DNA from: Candidatus Krumholzibacteriota bacterium
GTDB lineage: Bacteria; Krumholzibacteriota; Krumholzibacteriia; JACNKJ01
DNA: 60,556 bases
Assembly: GCA_016933175.1 (NCBI GenBank)
Contig: JAFGBK010000104.1
Span: 1-60,556, forward strand
Direction of reading: 5' to 3'
Below are positions 35,359 to 43,779 of this stretch, one piece after another (position 1 is the stretch's first letter; the number at the start of each line of letters is the position of its first letter). The position numbers and the translations under genes are program-made. A model generated the notes under the pieces. It made no database searches. It worked only from the letters and a program-made list of their open reading frames with translations, and was not told the DNA's origin.

Positions 35359-37277
35359 GACGCCGCTACCGCTTCGCGCACACCCGACAGGGGCGTGGCT
35401 GGATCCAGACGCCGCGTGACGAACAGCTCCCACCACAGGGCGAAGGCGAGAACAGCGAAGAGAGCCGACTGTTGCTCCTGCTGGCCCCGCCGCTGCTGGT
35501 CCCAGGCTGCTCGGGCGACCGCCGGGTCCAGCCAGGGTCCTGCCGGACCCGTCTCCGACAGGGCCCACTCAACGGCGGGCGCGTAGCGCGGCCCGGCCAG
35601 CCACTTACCCATGGGCGGCGTGAAGCCCCGCTTGGGCCGGTGGAGCAGGTCGCGCGGCAGGTAGTCTTCAGCCAGGACCTTGAGCACGGCCTTGGTAGTG
35701 CCTCGCCGTAGCAGCACGCTGCGCGGCCAGGCGGCCGCCTGCGCAAAGAGGCTCGTCTCCAGGAAGGGGGTGCGGGTCTCCAGGGAGTGGGCCATGGCAG
35801 CCACGTCCACCTTGACGAGGAAGTTGTCCACTAGGCGCCCCCGCAGGTCGCAGAGCAGCGAGCGCTGGAAGACGGGCCGCTCCGGCGCAGCGTCGAACCA
35901 GCGCGCGACCCAGTCGGGCGCGCGCTCCGCATCGCGTGGCCGGGCGCCCAGGGGCGGCCGGTCGTGGAGGATGGCGCAGGCCGCGGCCGGGTCAGCCGCC
36001 GCCATGGCCGCTAGCAGGCCGGCGCGGCGCCAGCGGTCCCCACGGTGGCGCCGCCGCCAGGCGGCTGTGGCTCCCGCCGCGGCCTGCAGCAGCTGGCGCG
36101 GCAGGCCGTGTCGCAGGCGGTCGGCCAGGTCCAGGGAGCGCGTGCTCAGGTAGCCGGCGTAGAGCTCGTCGGCGCCGTCGCCGGTGACGGCCACGGTCAC
36201 CTTGCGCCGCGCCGCCCGCGCCACGTGCCAGGTGGGCACGCAGGAGAAGTCGGCATAGGGTTGGCCATAGTGCCACAGTATGCGGGGCAGCTCTTCAAGA
36301 CAGGTTTCATCCAGCCAAACGGGCTCGTGGACAGTGCCGTAGCGCTCGGCGACATGCTGAGCGAAAGGCCAGTCCTCGTCCTCGTGGCCGGCGAAGCCCA
36401 CGGAGAATGTGTTCAGCGGCGTCGCGAACTCTGCTGCCGTGAGTGCAGTGACCAGGGACGAGTCCACACCACCCGAGAGGAAACAGCCCAGCGGTACGTC
36501 GGAGACTAGGCGGCGGCGGAGGCTGTCGCGTAGGCCCGCTCGGGCGGCATCCACGGCGTCGCTGAACGCCACCGGATGTGGCTCCTCGTATTGCGGCTCC
36601 CAAAAGCTGCCACGCGTGATTGCGCCTCGCGCGTCCATCTCCAGCCAGGAGCCTGGAGGCAGGCTCCCGACGTCGCGCCAGGCGGTTAGCGGGCCGGCCA
36701 CGGCGAACTGCTTCCAGTAGAGGGCGAGGGCATCCTCATCCAGTTCGGGTTCGTTCGGCAGCAGGGCCAGCAGCGAGGTGAGGGTGGAGGCGAAGGCCAG
36801 GCCGCCGCCGGTCTCGCTCAGGTAGAGGGGCTTCTCGCCGAAGGCGTCGCGGGCGAGCAGCAGCGTACGCTCGCGGGCGTCCCAGAAGGCCAGGGCGAAC
36901 ATGCCATCCAGGTGGGCGAGGGCCTCGCGGCCATGGACGGCGAGGGCGCGCAGCAGGACCTCCGTGTCGCCCGTGGAGTGCCAGGGGCCAAGGGCGGCCA
37001 GGGCCGGGTCCTCGCGCAGGGCGCGGAAATTGTAGATCTCGCCGTTGAAGACCAGCGCGTGGCGGCCGTCCGGCGAGATCATGGGCTGATCGGCAGCGTC
37101 GGTGAGGTCGAGGACGGCCAAGCGTCGGTGCCCCAGGTGCGGTCCGCCGGCGGGATCGGCCCAGATGCCCTCACCGTCAGGCCCGCGATGAACCTGAAGG
37201 GCGACGGCCTCGCCGAGCCGGGCGGCGAGAGCGCCGGGATCGGCTCCCGGGCTCCAGATGCCGGCGATGCCGCACAT
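35355..37277 (-). CDS. asnB: Asparagine synthase (glutamine-hydrolysing) family amidotransferase
   Basis: 640 residues. The N-terminal glutaminase begins MCGIAGIWSPG with nucleophile Cys2 and continues VHRGPDGEGIW, NGEIYNFRAL, DGMFALAFWD and ARDAFGEKPLY. The C-terminal synthetase has the PPi loop FLSGGVDSSLV, VAVTGDGADELYAGY and LVDNFLVKVDVAAMAHSLETRTPFLE. Inside a polysaccharide operon such genes often amidate a uronic acid or act in cell-surface assembly rather than making free asparagine; that role is inferred. ATG 37277 has GAGAGGGAG upstream. Confidence 0.92.
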   Translation of the reverse strand: MCGIAGIWSPGADPGALAARLGEAVALQVHRGPDGEGIWADPAGGPHLGHRRLAVLDLTDAADQPMISPDGRHALVFNGEIYNFRALREDPALAALGPWHSTGDTEVLLRALAVHGREALAHLDGMFALAFWDARERTLLLARDAFGEKPLYLSETGGGLAFASTLTSLLALLPNEPELDEDALALYWKQFAVAGPLTAWRDVGSLPPGSWLEMDARGAITRGSFWEPQYEEPHPVAFSDAVDAARAGLRDSLRRRLVSDVPLGCFLSGGVDSSLVTALTAAEFATPLNTFSVGFAGHEDEDWPFAQHVAERYGTVHEPVWLDETCLEELPRILWHYGQPYADFSCVPTWHVARAARRKVTVAVTGDGADELYAGYLSTRSLDLADRLRHGLPRQLLQAAAGATAAWRRRHRGDRWRRAGLLAAMAAADPAAACAILHDRPPLGARPRDAERAPDWVARWFDAAPERPVFQRSLLCDLRGRLVDNFLVKVDVAAMAHSLETRTPFLETSLFAQAAAWPRSVLLRRGTTKAVLKVLAEDYLPRDLLHRPKRGFTPPMGKWLAGPRYAPAVEWALSETGPAGPWLDPAVARAAWDQQRRGQQEQQSALFAVLAFALWWELFVTRRLDPATPLSGVREAVAAS

Positions 37278-37324
37278 GGCCCGCTCCCTCTCCGTTGTGC
37301 TACCCCCGCGCGGACCGGCGCGGC

Positions 37325-39658
37325 CTAGTTCGTGCGGTCGATCACCAGCCAGACCGTGGCCACGGAAGCGATGATCGACGCGATTTCCTTCATGGTGGCC
37401 AGCTTGCCCTCGCCCGGCGCCGCCGCCTTGACGGGCACGACGACGGTCGAGCCGGCCATGACCACCGGGTCGGGCCGCAGGCGCCGGATGGGCCGCGAAA
37501 GCCCGTTGGGGTAGACCACGCGTGTCTTCCACTTGTCGGCCCCCTCGGCGTAGCCGCCGGCGCGCTCCACGTACCAGCCGATCTTCCTGCCCGGCTCGTA
37601 GAGGACGCTGGTGGGGTAGCCCACGGCCCCCACCACCTTCACCGTGTGCTGCGCCGAGGGCACGGTGACCGCGTCGCCCGGCGCCAGCATGGGATCGTGG
37701 TGGCCGCCCGGCTTCGCCAGGGCGCGGGCGAGGTCCAGGGCCACGTTGCCGACGGCGTCCTCGGCGCGGTCGATGCGCGCGCCGCCCGGGTAGGCCGTCG
37801 GCTTGAGGCCGCCGGCGCGGGCGATGAGCGAGGACAGCCGCTCGTCGGGCCGCTCGAGGCTGTAGACGCCGGGGTAGGCCACCTCGCCGCGCAGGGTGAC
37901 GCGCCGCTGCAGCTCCCACCAGGGCAGGCGGCGCACGCCCACGCGGTCGTGGGGCGCCAGGGCGAAGCTCCGCGGCGAGGTCAGCCAGTCCGCCTCCAGG
38001 GCCAGGGGGATGACGTCCACCGTCGCGCCCGGCTCGGTACTCGCGTCGCGCTCGGCCAGGGCCTCGGGCCGCAGGCGGGCCACCTCGATCTTGAGCCGGT
38101 CGGCGGACTCGGCCAGGCCGCCCGCCTGCAGGATGAGATCGCGCAGGGTCATGCCCTCGCGGTAGTCGAAGGTGCCGGGGTCGCGCACGGCGCCGTCGAT
38201 GGTCACCGTGGTGCGGTCCTGCAGGTCCCAGACGGAGAAGACGCGCAGGTGGTCGCGCGGCTGCAGGGGCACCGGCCCGGCGCCCCCCGCCAGGGCCGCG
38301 CCCAGCGGGAAGCTGAGCGTGACGTAGCGCCGGTCGTCCGTGACGCGGTGGATGAGGGCGCGCTCGAGGAGGGTGTCGTCCCACAGGCCGCCGGCCCGCG
38401 CGACGAGATCCGCCACGTCGAGCCCCTCGCGCCACTGGTAGCGGCCGGGCTGCTTGACGTTGCCGCTGATCTGCACCCAGTTCTCCAGCCGCTCGTCGAT
38501 GGCGTCGATGGTGACCACGTCGCCGTCCAGGAGCGGCGCCGCGCCGTCCAGGGGCAGGTCCACCTGGACGCGGTCGGGCCGCTCGGGCTCGCGCTCGCCG
38601 GGCGGCAGGATGCGCTCCACGTGGGCCACCGTGCGCGCGGCCTCGGCCGTGAAGCCGCCGCCGTAGCGAACCAGATCGGCCAGCGTTTCGCCCGCCACCA
38701 GCTCGAAGCGCAGGGGCCGGCGCACGGCGCCGCGCAGGCTCACCGTGCGGCCGCGGGGCGGGACGAAGACCGTGTCGCCCTCTCGCAGGAGGGCGTCGCC
38801 GGCGCGCACGCCGGCGGCCAGGTAGCGGTACAGGTCCAGGCGGGCGGCCGTCGCGCCGCCGCGCACCAGGCGCAGGTCGCGCAGGGTGCCGGCCGGCGTG
38901 GGGCCGCCGGCGGCGTAGAGGGCCGTCAGCACCGTGGCCACGGAGGTCAGCTCGTAGGCGCCGGGGCGGACCACGTCCCCCACCACGAAGACGCGGATGG
39001 CGCGCAGGGCGCCCAGGCTGACGTCGAGGAAGGTGGTGGCGGCGTCGGGATCGTCGTCCAGGCCGGAGTAGGAGCGCGCCAGGCTCTCGCGCACGGCCCG
39101 CTCCACCTGGGCCAGGGTACGGTTGGCGCAGGCGATCTTGCCGCCCTTGGGCAGGAGGATGGTGCCGTCGCGGTCCACCAGGCGCTCGAGGCGGAACTCC
39201 ACCTCGCCCCAGACGTCCACGACCACCTGGTCGCCGACGCCCAGCAGGTAGTCGTCGGGGACGGGGCCGAAGGCCGTCGGGCTGAACAGCTCCGGGCCGA
39301 GGCGGAAGAAGTCGGCGCCGAAGAAGGAGCCGGCGGCGGGCGGCGCGGCGGCCGGCAGGGGGGCGAGCGCGGCCACGGAGACGGTGTCCAGGGGCAGCGA
39401 GAAGGGCAGGACGACCCGCGCGGCGCCGGGCGGCAGCACGCTGCGGCCGGGGGCGGCGACCGCCCCGGCGGCCGAGTCGGCGGGGGCGCGCTGGGCGAGG
39501 AGGCGCAGCAGCTCCTCCTCGGACAGGCCCGCGGCCCGCGCGGCGCGGGCCAGCTCCTCGGTCGACGGCTCCTGGGCCGGCGCGGCGGCCGCAGTCAGGA
39601 CGATGCACGCGGCCGCCACGGCCAGCGCGCGCGCTGCGCTGCCCCGGGGTCCTCCCAT
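37325..39658 (-). CDS. Polysaccharide export protein with multiple SLBB domains (Wza-like)
   Basis: 777 residues. A signal peptide (AARALAVAAACIVLTAAAAPAQ) is followed by a Poly_export domain (DYLLGVGDQVVVDVWGEVEFRLERLVDRDGTILLPKGGKI). At least five SLBB-type repeats come next (VFVVGDVVRPGAYELTSVATVLTALYAAGG, VQISGNVKQPGRYQWREGLDVADLVARAGG, VTIDGAVRDPGTFDYREGMTLRDLILQAGG, VTLRGEVAYPGVYSLERPDERLSSLIARAGG, VKVVGAVGYPTSVLYEPGRKIGWYVERAGG). No lipobox. It would form the outer-membrane exit channel. ATG 39658 has GGAGG 8 nt upstream. First gene of the 12-gene operon. Confidence 0.93.
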   Translation of the reverse strand: MGGPRGSAARALAVAAACIVLTAAAAPAQEPSTEELARAARAAGLSEEELLRLLAQRAPADSAAGAVAAPGRSVLPPGAARVVLPFSLPLDTVSVAALAPLPAAAPPAAGSFFGADFFRLGPELFSPTAFGPVPDDYLLGVGDQVVVDVWGEVEFRLERLVDRDGTILLPKGGKIACANRTLAQVERAVRESLARSYSGLDDDPDAATTFLDVSLGALRAIRVFVVGDVVRPGAYELTSVATVLTALYAAGGPTPAGTLRDLRLVRGGATAARLDLYRYLAAGVRAGDALLREGDTVFVPPRGRTVSLRGAVRRPLRFELVAGETLADLVRYGGGFTAEAARTVAHVERILPPGEREPERPDRVQVDLPLDGAAPLLDGDVVTIDAIDERLENWVQISGNVKQPGRYQWREGLDVADLVARAGGLWDDTLLERALIHRVTDDRRYVTLSFPLGAALAGGAGPVPLQPRDHLRVFSVWDLQDRTTVTIDGAVRDPGTFDYREGMTLRDLILQAGGLAESADRLKIEVARLRPEALAERDASTEPGATVDVIPLALEADWLTSPRSFALAPHDRVGVRRLPWWELQRRVTLRGEVAYPGVYSLERPDERLSSLIARAGGLKPTAYPGGARIDRAEDAVGNVALDLARALAKPGGHHDPMLAPGDAVTVPSAQHTVKVVGAVGYPTSVLYEPGRKIGWYVERAGGYAEGADKWKTRVVYPNGLSRPIRRLRPDPVVMAGSTVVVPVKAAAPGEGKLATMKEIASIIASVATVWLVIDRTN

Positions 39659-39731
39659 CGGCTCACCCTCCGATTGAAACGGTCCAGGCCATGCCGCGCC
39701 GGCGCGTCGGGCGCCGGTCCGCGACAGGCAA

Positions 39732-39760
39732 GAACTAGCGCGGAGGCGTCGATCCGGCAA
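39732..39760 (-). promoter_or_regulatory. Possible promoter of the polysaccharide operon
   Basis: On the minus strand, TTGCCG (39755-39760), 17-nt spacer, TAGTTC (39732-39737). The -10 is poor but the arrangement is like the pyr promoter. It lies ~75 bp before the SLBB gene. Confidence 0.35.
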
Positions 39761-39832
39761 GGACTTTCCCGTTTCGCGCCCGGCGCGCGGGCCGCACCGC
39801 TGCCGCGGCGGGCCAGACGCCCGGCGAGGGAC

Positions 39833-39861
39833 TTGTTTCGCGCGGGCCGTTCCGGTAAGGT
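39833..39861 (+). promoter_or_regulatory. Possible promoter of the thiolase-DUF35 operon
   Basis: TTGTTT (39833-39838), 17-nt spacer, TAAGGT (39856-39861), ~115 bp before the thiolase start. Together with the minus-strand candidate it accounts for the ~317-bp divergent gap. Confidence 0.4.
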
Positions 39862-39975
39862 GGCCGAGACCTTCGCGCGGAGCGGGTCGGGAACGGCTCC
39901 CGACCGGTCCGGCGCGGAGCCGGGGTCGCCATCCCCCTTCGCCCTTGGACCCCCTCACGGAAGGAGATGGAAGGC

Positions 39976-41328
39976 ATGCGTCCGGTCTACATGGTTTCGG
40001 GCGGGATCAGCAAGTTCGCCAAGGCCCGTCCCGACAAGACCTTCCAGGCCCTGTGCATGGAGGCGTACAGCTACGCCATCCACGACCTGGGGCTGGAGGT
40101 CGGCAAGTTCAACGAGCTGGCTGACGGCTGCGTGATCAGCTACTTCAGCGATCACTTCGCCCGGCAGCTCATGGCCGGCATCATGGCGCAGGACTACCTG
40201 GGGCTGTGCCCCAAGCCCGGCCATCGCGTGGAGGGAGGCGGCGCCACGGGCGGCCTCTGCCTCCAGGAGGCGTGGAAGAGCATCGCCAGCGGCCACATGG
40301 AGATCTGCCCGGCCGTGGGCTTCGAGACCATGAGCCACGTCAACACTTGGAAGGGCAACGAGTTCATCGCCCACGCGAGCGACGTGTCCTTCGACTACCC
40401 CGTGGGCGGGTTCTACAGCGGCTACTACGCCATGATGGTGGTGCGCCACATGATGGAGTACGGCACCACCGCCGAGCAGATGGCCCACGTGTCGGTGAAG
40501 AACCACATGAACGCCTTCTACAATCCCTACGCGCAGAAGCGGCAGAAGCTGACGGTCAAGGAGGTGCGCGAGGCGCCCATGGTGGCCTGGCCGCTGACCC
40601 GCCTGGACATCTGCGTCATGAGCGACGGCGCCGCCGCGGCCATCCTGGCCAGCGAGGAGGGCGTCAAGGAGATCGAGAAGGCCTCGGGCAAGCGCGTCAA
40701 GAAGGTGAAGGTGACCGGCATCGGCCGCGGCACCGACGCCATGCGCATGGCCGACCGCCCGCACCGCAAGGTTCCCCTGCTGCCCAACGAGAAGGCCGGC
40801 GACTACGTCGGCAAGAAGTGGCACGGCGGGCGGCTCGAGTACCCCGGCATCCACAGCTTCCGCGCCGGCCGCATGGCCAGCGTGCAGGCCTACGAGATGG
40901 CGGGCATCACGGACCCGCTGGCGGAGATCGACTTCGTGGAGCTCCACGACGCCTACACGTCCAGCGAGATCCAGACCTACGAGGACATGGGCCTGTGCCG
41001 CTACGGCGAGGGCGGCAAGTTCGCGGCCAGCGGCAAGCCCTTCCTGCCCAACATCACCTACGGGCTGCCGGCCGTGGACAAGGACCCGCAGAAGGGCACC
41101 TGCCCCGTGAACCCGTCGGGCGGTCTCATCGCCTGCGGGCACCCGGTGGGCGCCACCGGCCTGATGCAGGCGGTCTTCGCCTGCTGGCAGCTCCAGAAGA
41201 CGATCCGCAAGCACCTCAAGAAGCCGGACATCCAGGTGAAGGACGCCAAGCGCGGCGCTATCCACAGCCACGCGGGGACGGGGACCTATGTGACGGTCTC
41301 CATCCTCGAGGCGGAAGGAGGCAGGTGA
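39976..41328 (+). CDS. Thiolase-superfamily protein, partner of DUF35
   Basis: 450 residues of the SCP2/archaeal-type thiolase class. Recognisable are VELHDAYTSSEIQTYEDMGLC, the C-terminal active-site NPSGGLIACGHPVGATGLMQAVF (Cys-Gly-His-Pro), and SHAGTGTYVTVSILE. At the usual nucleophile position the sequence reads VEGGGATGGLCL, where most thiolases have a Cys before A/G-S-G, so the acylation cysteine appears replaced by Gly. It may act only with another partner, or do other C-C chemistry. ATG 39976 is chosen because AAGGAG lies 9 nt upstream; the ATG at 39967 abuts it. Confidence 0.85.
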   Translation: MRPVYMVSGGISKFAKARPDKTFQALCMEAYSYAIHDLGLEVGKFNELADGCVISYFSDHFARQLMAGIMAQDYLGLCPKPGHRVEGGGATGGLCLQEAWKSIASGHMEICPAVGFETMSHVNTWKGNEFIAHASDVSFDYPVGGFYSGYYAMMVVRHMMEYGTTAEQMAHVSVKNHMNAFYNPYAQKRQKLTVKEVREAPMVAWPLTRLDICVMSDGAAAAILASEEGVKEIEKASGKRVKKVKVTGIGRGTDAMRMADRPHRKVPLLPNEKAGDYVGKKWHGGRLEYPGIHSFRAGRMASVQAYEMAGITDPLAEIDFVELHDAYTSSEIQTYEDMGLCRYGEGGKFAASGKPFLPNITYGLPAVDKDPQKGTCPVNPSGGLIACGHPVGATGLMQAVFACWQLQKTIRKHLKKPDIQVKDAKRGAIHSHAGTGTYVTVSILEAEGGR

Positions 41329-41879
41329 TGGCTGACAAGAAGGGAATCCCGATGCGGCTGCCCGAGACCGAGACCGCGACCGAGGTCTACAGCCTGCCCT
41401 TCCCGGAACTGCCCAAGGACCTGGGCGCCCTCAAGGGCATGAAGCCCATCGTGGTCAAGCAGCCCTACCACATCGACTACATCCACAGCTACGGCCAGGA
41501 CAGCCCCTGGATCGCGGGCCTGAGCAACGGCACGATCCTCGGCAGCCGGTGCAAGCGGTGCCGGAACACCTACCCGCAGCCGCGCGGCCACTGCATGGAC
41601 TGCGGCGACGAGACCGAGTGGGTCGTCCTGCCGAACAAGGCGAAGGTGCACACGTTCACCGTGTGCCACTTCGGGAGCCAGGAGTTCCTGCCCGAGTGCC
41701 CCTTCGTGCTGTGCCTGATCGAGTTCAAGGGCTGCGAGACGCTGCTGCTGTCGCGCCTGATGGGCGTGGATCCGCTCAAGCCGAGCCTGAAGTGGGTGGG
41801 CATGGAGGTGGAGGCCAAGTTCCGCCGCCTGTCCAAGACCAAGCCCACGGACGTCTACTTCGTGCCGGTGGGTTCGTAG
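41328..41879 (+). CDS. DUF35 OB-fold/zinc-ribbon protein
   Basis: 183 residues. A rubredoxin-like zinc ribbon (SRCKRCRNTYPQPRGHCMDCGDE, two CxxC pairs) is followed by an OB-fold that bridges acyl-CoA enzymes. In the archaeal thiolase/HMG-CoA synthase complex and in BbsA of (R)-benzylsuccinyl-CoA thiolase, this family is an obligatory partner of a thiolase subunit. Its ATG shares one base with the thiolase stop (TGATG), which supports a complex here. No HMG-CoA synthase gene is adjacent. Confidence 0.9.
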   Translation: MADKKGIPMRLPETETATEVYSLPFPELPKDLGALKGMKPIVVKQPYHIDYIHSYGQDSPWIAGLSNGTILGSRCKRCRNTYPQPRGHCMDCGDETEWVVLPNKAKVHTFTVCHFGSQEFLPECPFVLCLIEFKGCETLLLSRLMGVDPLKPSLKWVGMEVEAKFRRLSKTKPTDVYFVPVGS

Positions 41880-41913
41880 AACCGCCGACGCGCGACGTTC
41901 TGCCTTCCATCAG

Positions 41914-41941
41914 CCGGGCGGCCGCATGGCCGCCCGGTTTT
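41914..41941 (+). terminator. Intrinsic terminator after the thiolase-DUF35 operon
   Basis: Perfect 10-bp stem CCGGGCGGCC / GGCCGCCCGG with loop GCAT, then TTTT, 34 bp after the DUF35 stop. The remaining ~135 bp to the next gene shows no clear promoter. Confidence 0.85.
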
Positions 41942-42077
41942 CATGTGCCCGCGCCGCCGCGAGCTCGCCCGTGTCGCGTCATGCCACCGGCATATCTCAA
42001 CGGTTGCGCGATTCATTTGGTATCCCGCATGATGGCGCGGGGCGCTGGCGGTGGGCGCCCATACCGGGAGGTGCGCC

Positions 42078-42626
42078 ATGTTCAGGCGGATCTGGGTGCC
42101 CGGGCTGCTAGGCGGCCACGTGCTGATCTTCTGGACGCTCATCGTCAACGGGCTGCTCGGCTTCCAGGCCAGGCTCGACATGCGGCCGGTGCACGACGAG
42201 CGGCGTGTCCACGCGGTGCTCGCGGAGACCGTCACCGAGCCGGGCCGCTACATCGTCAACCCGCCCCTCGTCGACGGGCGCTACCCGGCCGGCGAGCCCG
42301 TCTTCAGCATCCTGTACGGCGGCGTGGGGCACGAGGCCGCGGGGCCGATGCTGTTCCTGATGCTCTGCCTCGTCTTCGTGGGCCCCTTCATCGCGGCGGC
42401 GCTGCTGGCCGCCGCGTCGCGGCGCGTGCTGGCCAGCTTCCCGCGCAAGGTGCTCTTCGTCGGGGCCATCGGCCTGCTGTTCGCCGTAATGTGCCGCCTG
42501 CCGCGCCACGGCATCGGCGACTACCCGCTGGGCGACGCGGCGCTGTACGCCCTGCACGACGTCGCCGTCTGGCTGCTGGTGGCCCTGGTCCTGGCCTGGC
42601 GCATCCGGCCCCGAGGAGAGGCATGA
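42078..42626 (+). CDS. Small integral membrane protein of unknown function
   Basis: 182 residues. Four or five hydrophobic segments are visible (GLLGGHVLIFWTLIVNGLLGF, PMLFLMLCLVFVGPFIAAALLAAA, KVLFVGAIGLLFAVMCRLP, AVWLLVALVLAW), with one ~50-residue soluble loop after the first (MRPVHDERRVHAVLAETVTEPGRYIVNPPL). I do not recognise the family. ATG 42078 has GGGAGG upstream. Overlaps the next gene by ATGA. Confidence 0.75.
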   Translation: MFRRIWVPGLLGGHVLIFWTLIVNGLLGFQARLDMRPVHDERRVHAVLAETVTEPGRYIVNPPLVDGRYPAGEPVFSILYGGVGHEAAGPMLFLMLCLVFVGPFIAAALLAAASRRVLASFPRKVLFVGAIGLLFAVMCRLPRHGIGDYPLGDAALYALHDVAVWLLVALVLAWRIRPRGEA

Positions 42627-43240
42627 ACGGACACGCACCCGCGGCGGGCCGCGGCCGCGGCCGCGCCTTCGGCTTCCTGCTCGTCGAGGTCTTCCTCATC
42701 GTGCTGGGCGTGCTGCTCGGCCTGGCGGCCAACGAGTGGCGCGTCGAGCGGGACAACCACCAGCGCGCGAAGAGCGCGCTCGACTACATCTCCCGCGAGC
42801 TCGATGTCAACCGCCAGCAGATCGCCGGCCTCATCGACTATCACCGCGCGCTGAACGACTCGCTCACCGCGCTCACAGCCGGCGGCGCGGCGTCCGTGAC
42901 CTTCGACGATCTGCGGCGCGCCATGCCGCAGGGCTTCGCGGTGCCGCTGATCCAGTCCAACGCCTGGGATGTGGCCAGGAGCACGGGTGCCGTCGAGAAC
43001 ATGGAGCTGCGGACGGCCATCCTGCTCTCGCGCGTCTACGACCTGCAGGACTTCTACCGGGGCAAGCTCGAGCGCGTCGCCGACAACCTCTACCTGGCGG
43101 GCAACCTCGACGTCGAGCGCAGCGACCGCCTCGCCTTCGCGCTGCGCAACCTGGCCAACGACATCGTCCTCCACGAGGAGGACCTGCTGACAGGCTACGA
43201 GATGACCATCGCGCGGCTCGACAGCCTGCGCGCGGACTGA
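42623..43240 (+). CDS. Single-pass membrane protein, DUF6090-like
   Basis: 205 residues. One N-terminal helix (FGFLLVEVFLIVLGVLLGLAANEWRVER) is followed by a soluble helical domain (SALDYISRELDVNRQQIAGLIDYHRALNDSLTAL ...). The IVLGVLLGL-NEW signature after the helix resembles DUF6090 proteins, of unknown function. Translationally coupled to the preceding membrane protein (ATGA), so the two probably work together. Confidence 0.7.
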   Translation: MNGHAPAAGRGRGRAFGFLLVEVFLIVLGVLLGLAANEWRVERDNHQRAKSALDYISRELDVNRQQIAGLIDYHRALNDSLTALTAGGAASVTFDDLRRAMPQGFAVPLIQSNAWDVARSTGAVENMELRTAILLSRVYDLQDFYRGKLERVADNLYLAGNLDVERSDRLAFALRNLANDIVLHEEDLLTGYEMTIARLDSLRAD

Positions 43241-43292
43241 GCGCGGGCGGCGCGCGGCGCGCCACCGGACCTGAAGACGGAAAGGAGCGTTC

Positions 43293-43772
43293 ATGCCGGA
43301 TGAAGGAACGATCGATCAGCCCGGCGGCGACACCCTGCAGGGCAGCACCATGGGCGGCACCGTGTCCTCGCCGCCCCCGGTCGATCCCACCGTGATCCGC
43401 CTCCTCACGGAGACCAAGCCCTGGGTGCGTTTCATGTCCATCCTGGGCTTCATCGGCTGCGGATTCCTCGTCATCGCGGGCATCATCATGGGAGCCGTGG
43501 GCACCTTCAGCGAGATGGGCCCCTTCGGCGGCCTCATCAGCATCGTCTACATCGCCATGGCCGTGCTCTACATCTTCCCGGCGCTGTTCCTCTTCCGCTA
43601 CGCCGACGCGATCCGCGACCTCGCCCGCTGGCGCAGCACCCGGGCGCTGGAAGGGGCCCTCGACCATCAGCGGCGCTTCTGGCGCTTCGTGGGGATCTTC
43701 ACCATCGTCGTGCTCGGCCTGTACGTGGTGGGATTGTTCATCGCCATGATCGTCGGCATCGCCTCGCTTTAG
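43293..43772 (+). CDS. DUF5362-like membrane protein
   Basis: 159 residues. A hydrophilic N-terminal tail precedes LLTETKPWVRFMSILGFIGCGFLVIAGIIMG, GGLISIVYIAMAVLYIFPALFLFRYADAI and a C-terminal helix FVGIFTIVVLGLYVVGLFIAMIVGIA. The ETKPWVRF-ILGFI opening is typical of the DUF5362 family, whose function is unknown. AAAGGAG precedes ATG 43293. Confidence 0.75.
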   Translation: MPDEGTIDQPGGDTLQGSTMGGTVSSPPPVDPTVIRLLTETKPWVRFMSILGFIGCGFLVIAGIIMGAVGTFSEMGPFGGLISIVYIAMAVLYIFPALFLFRYADAIRDLARWRSTRALEGALDHQRRFWRFVGIFTIVVLGLYVVGLFIAMIVGIASL

Positions 43773-43779
43773 GAGTCGC

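Noticed and set aside
37295-40135. 946-codon plus-strand open frame opposite the SLBB gene
   Set aside because: Antisense shadow; the minus strand carries repeated SLBB signatures, while this frame shows no recognisable protein.
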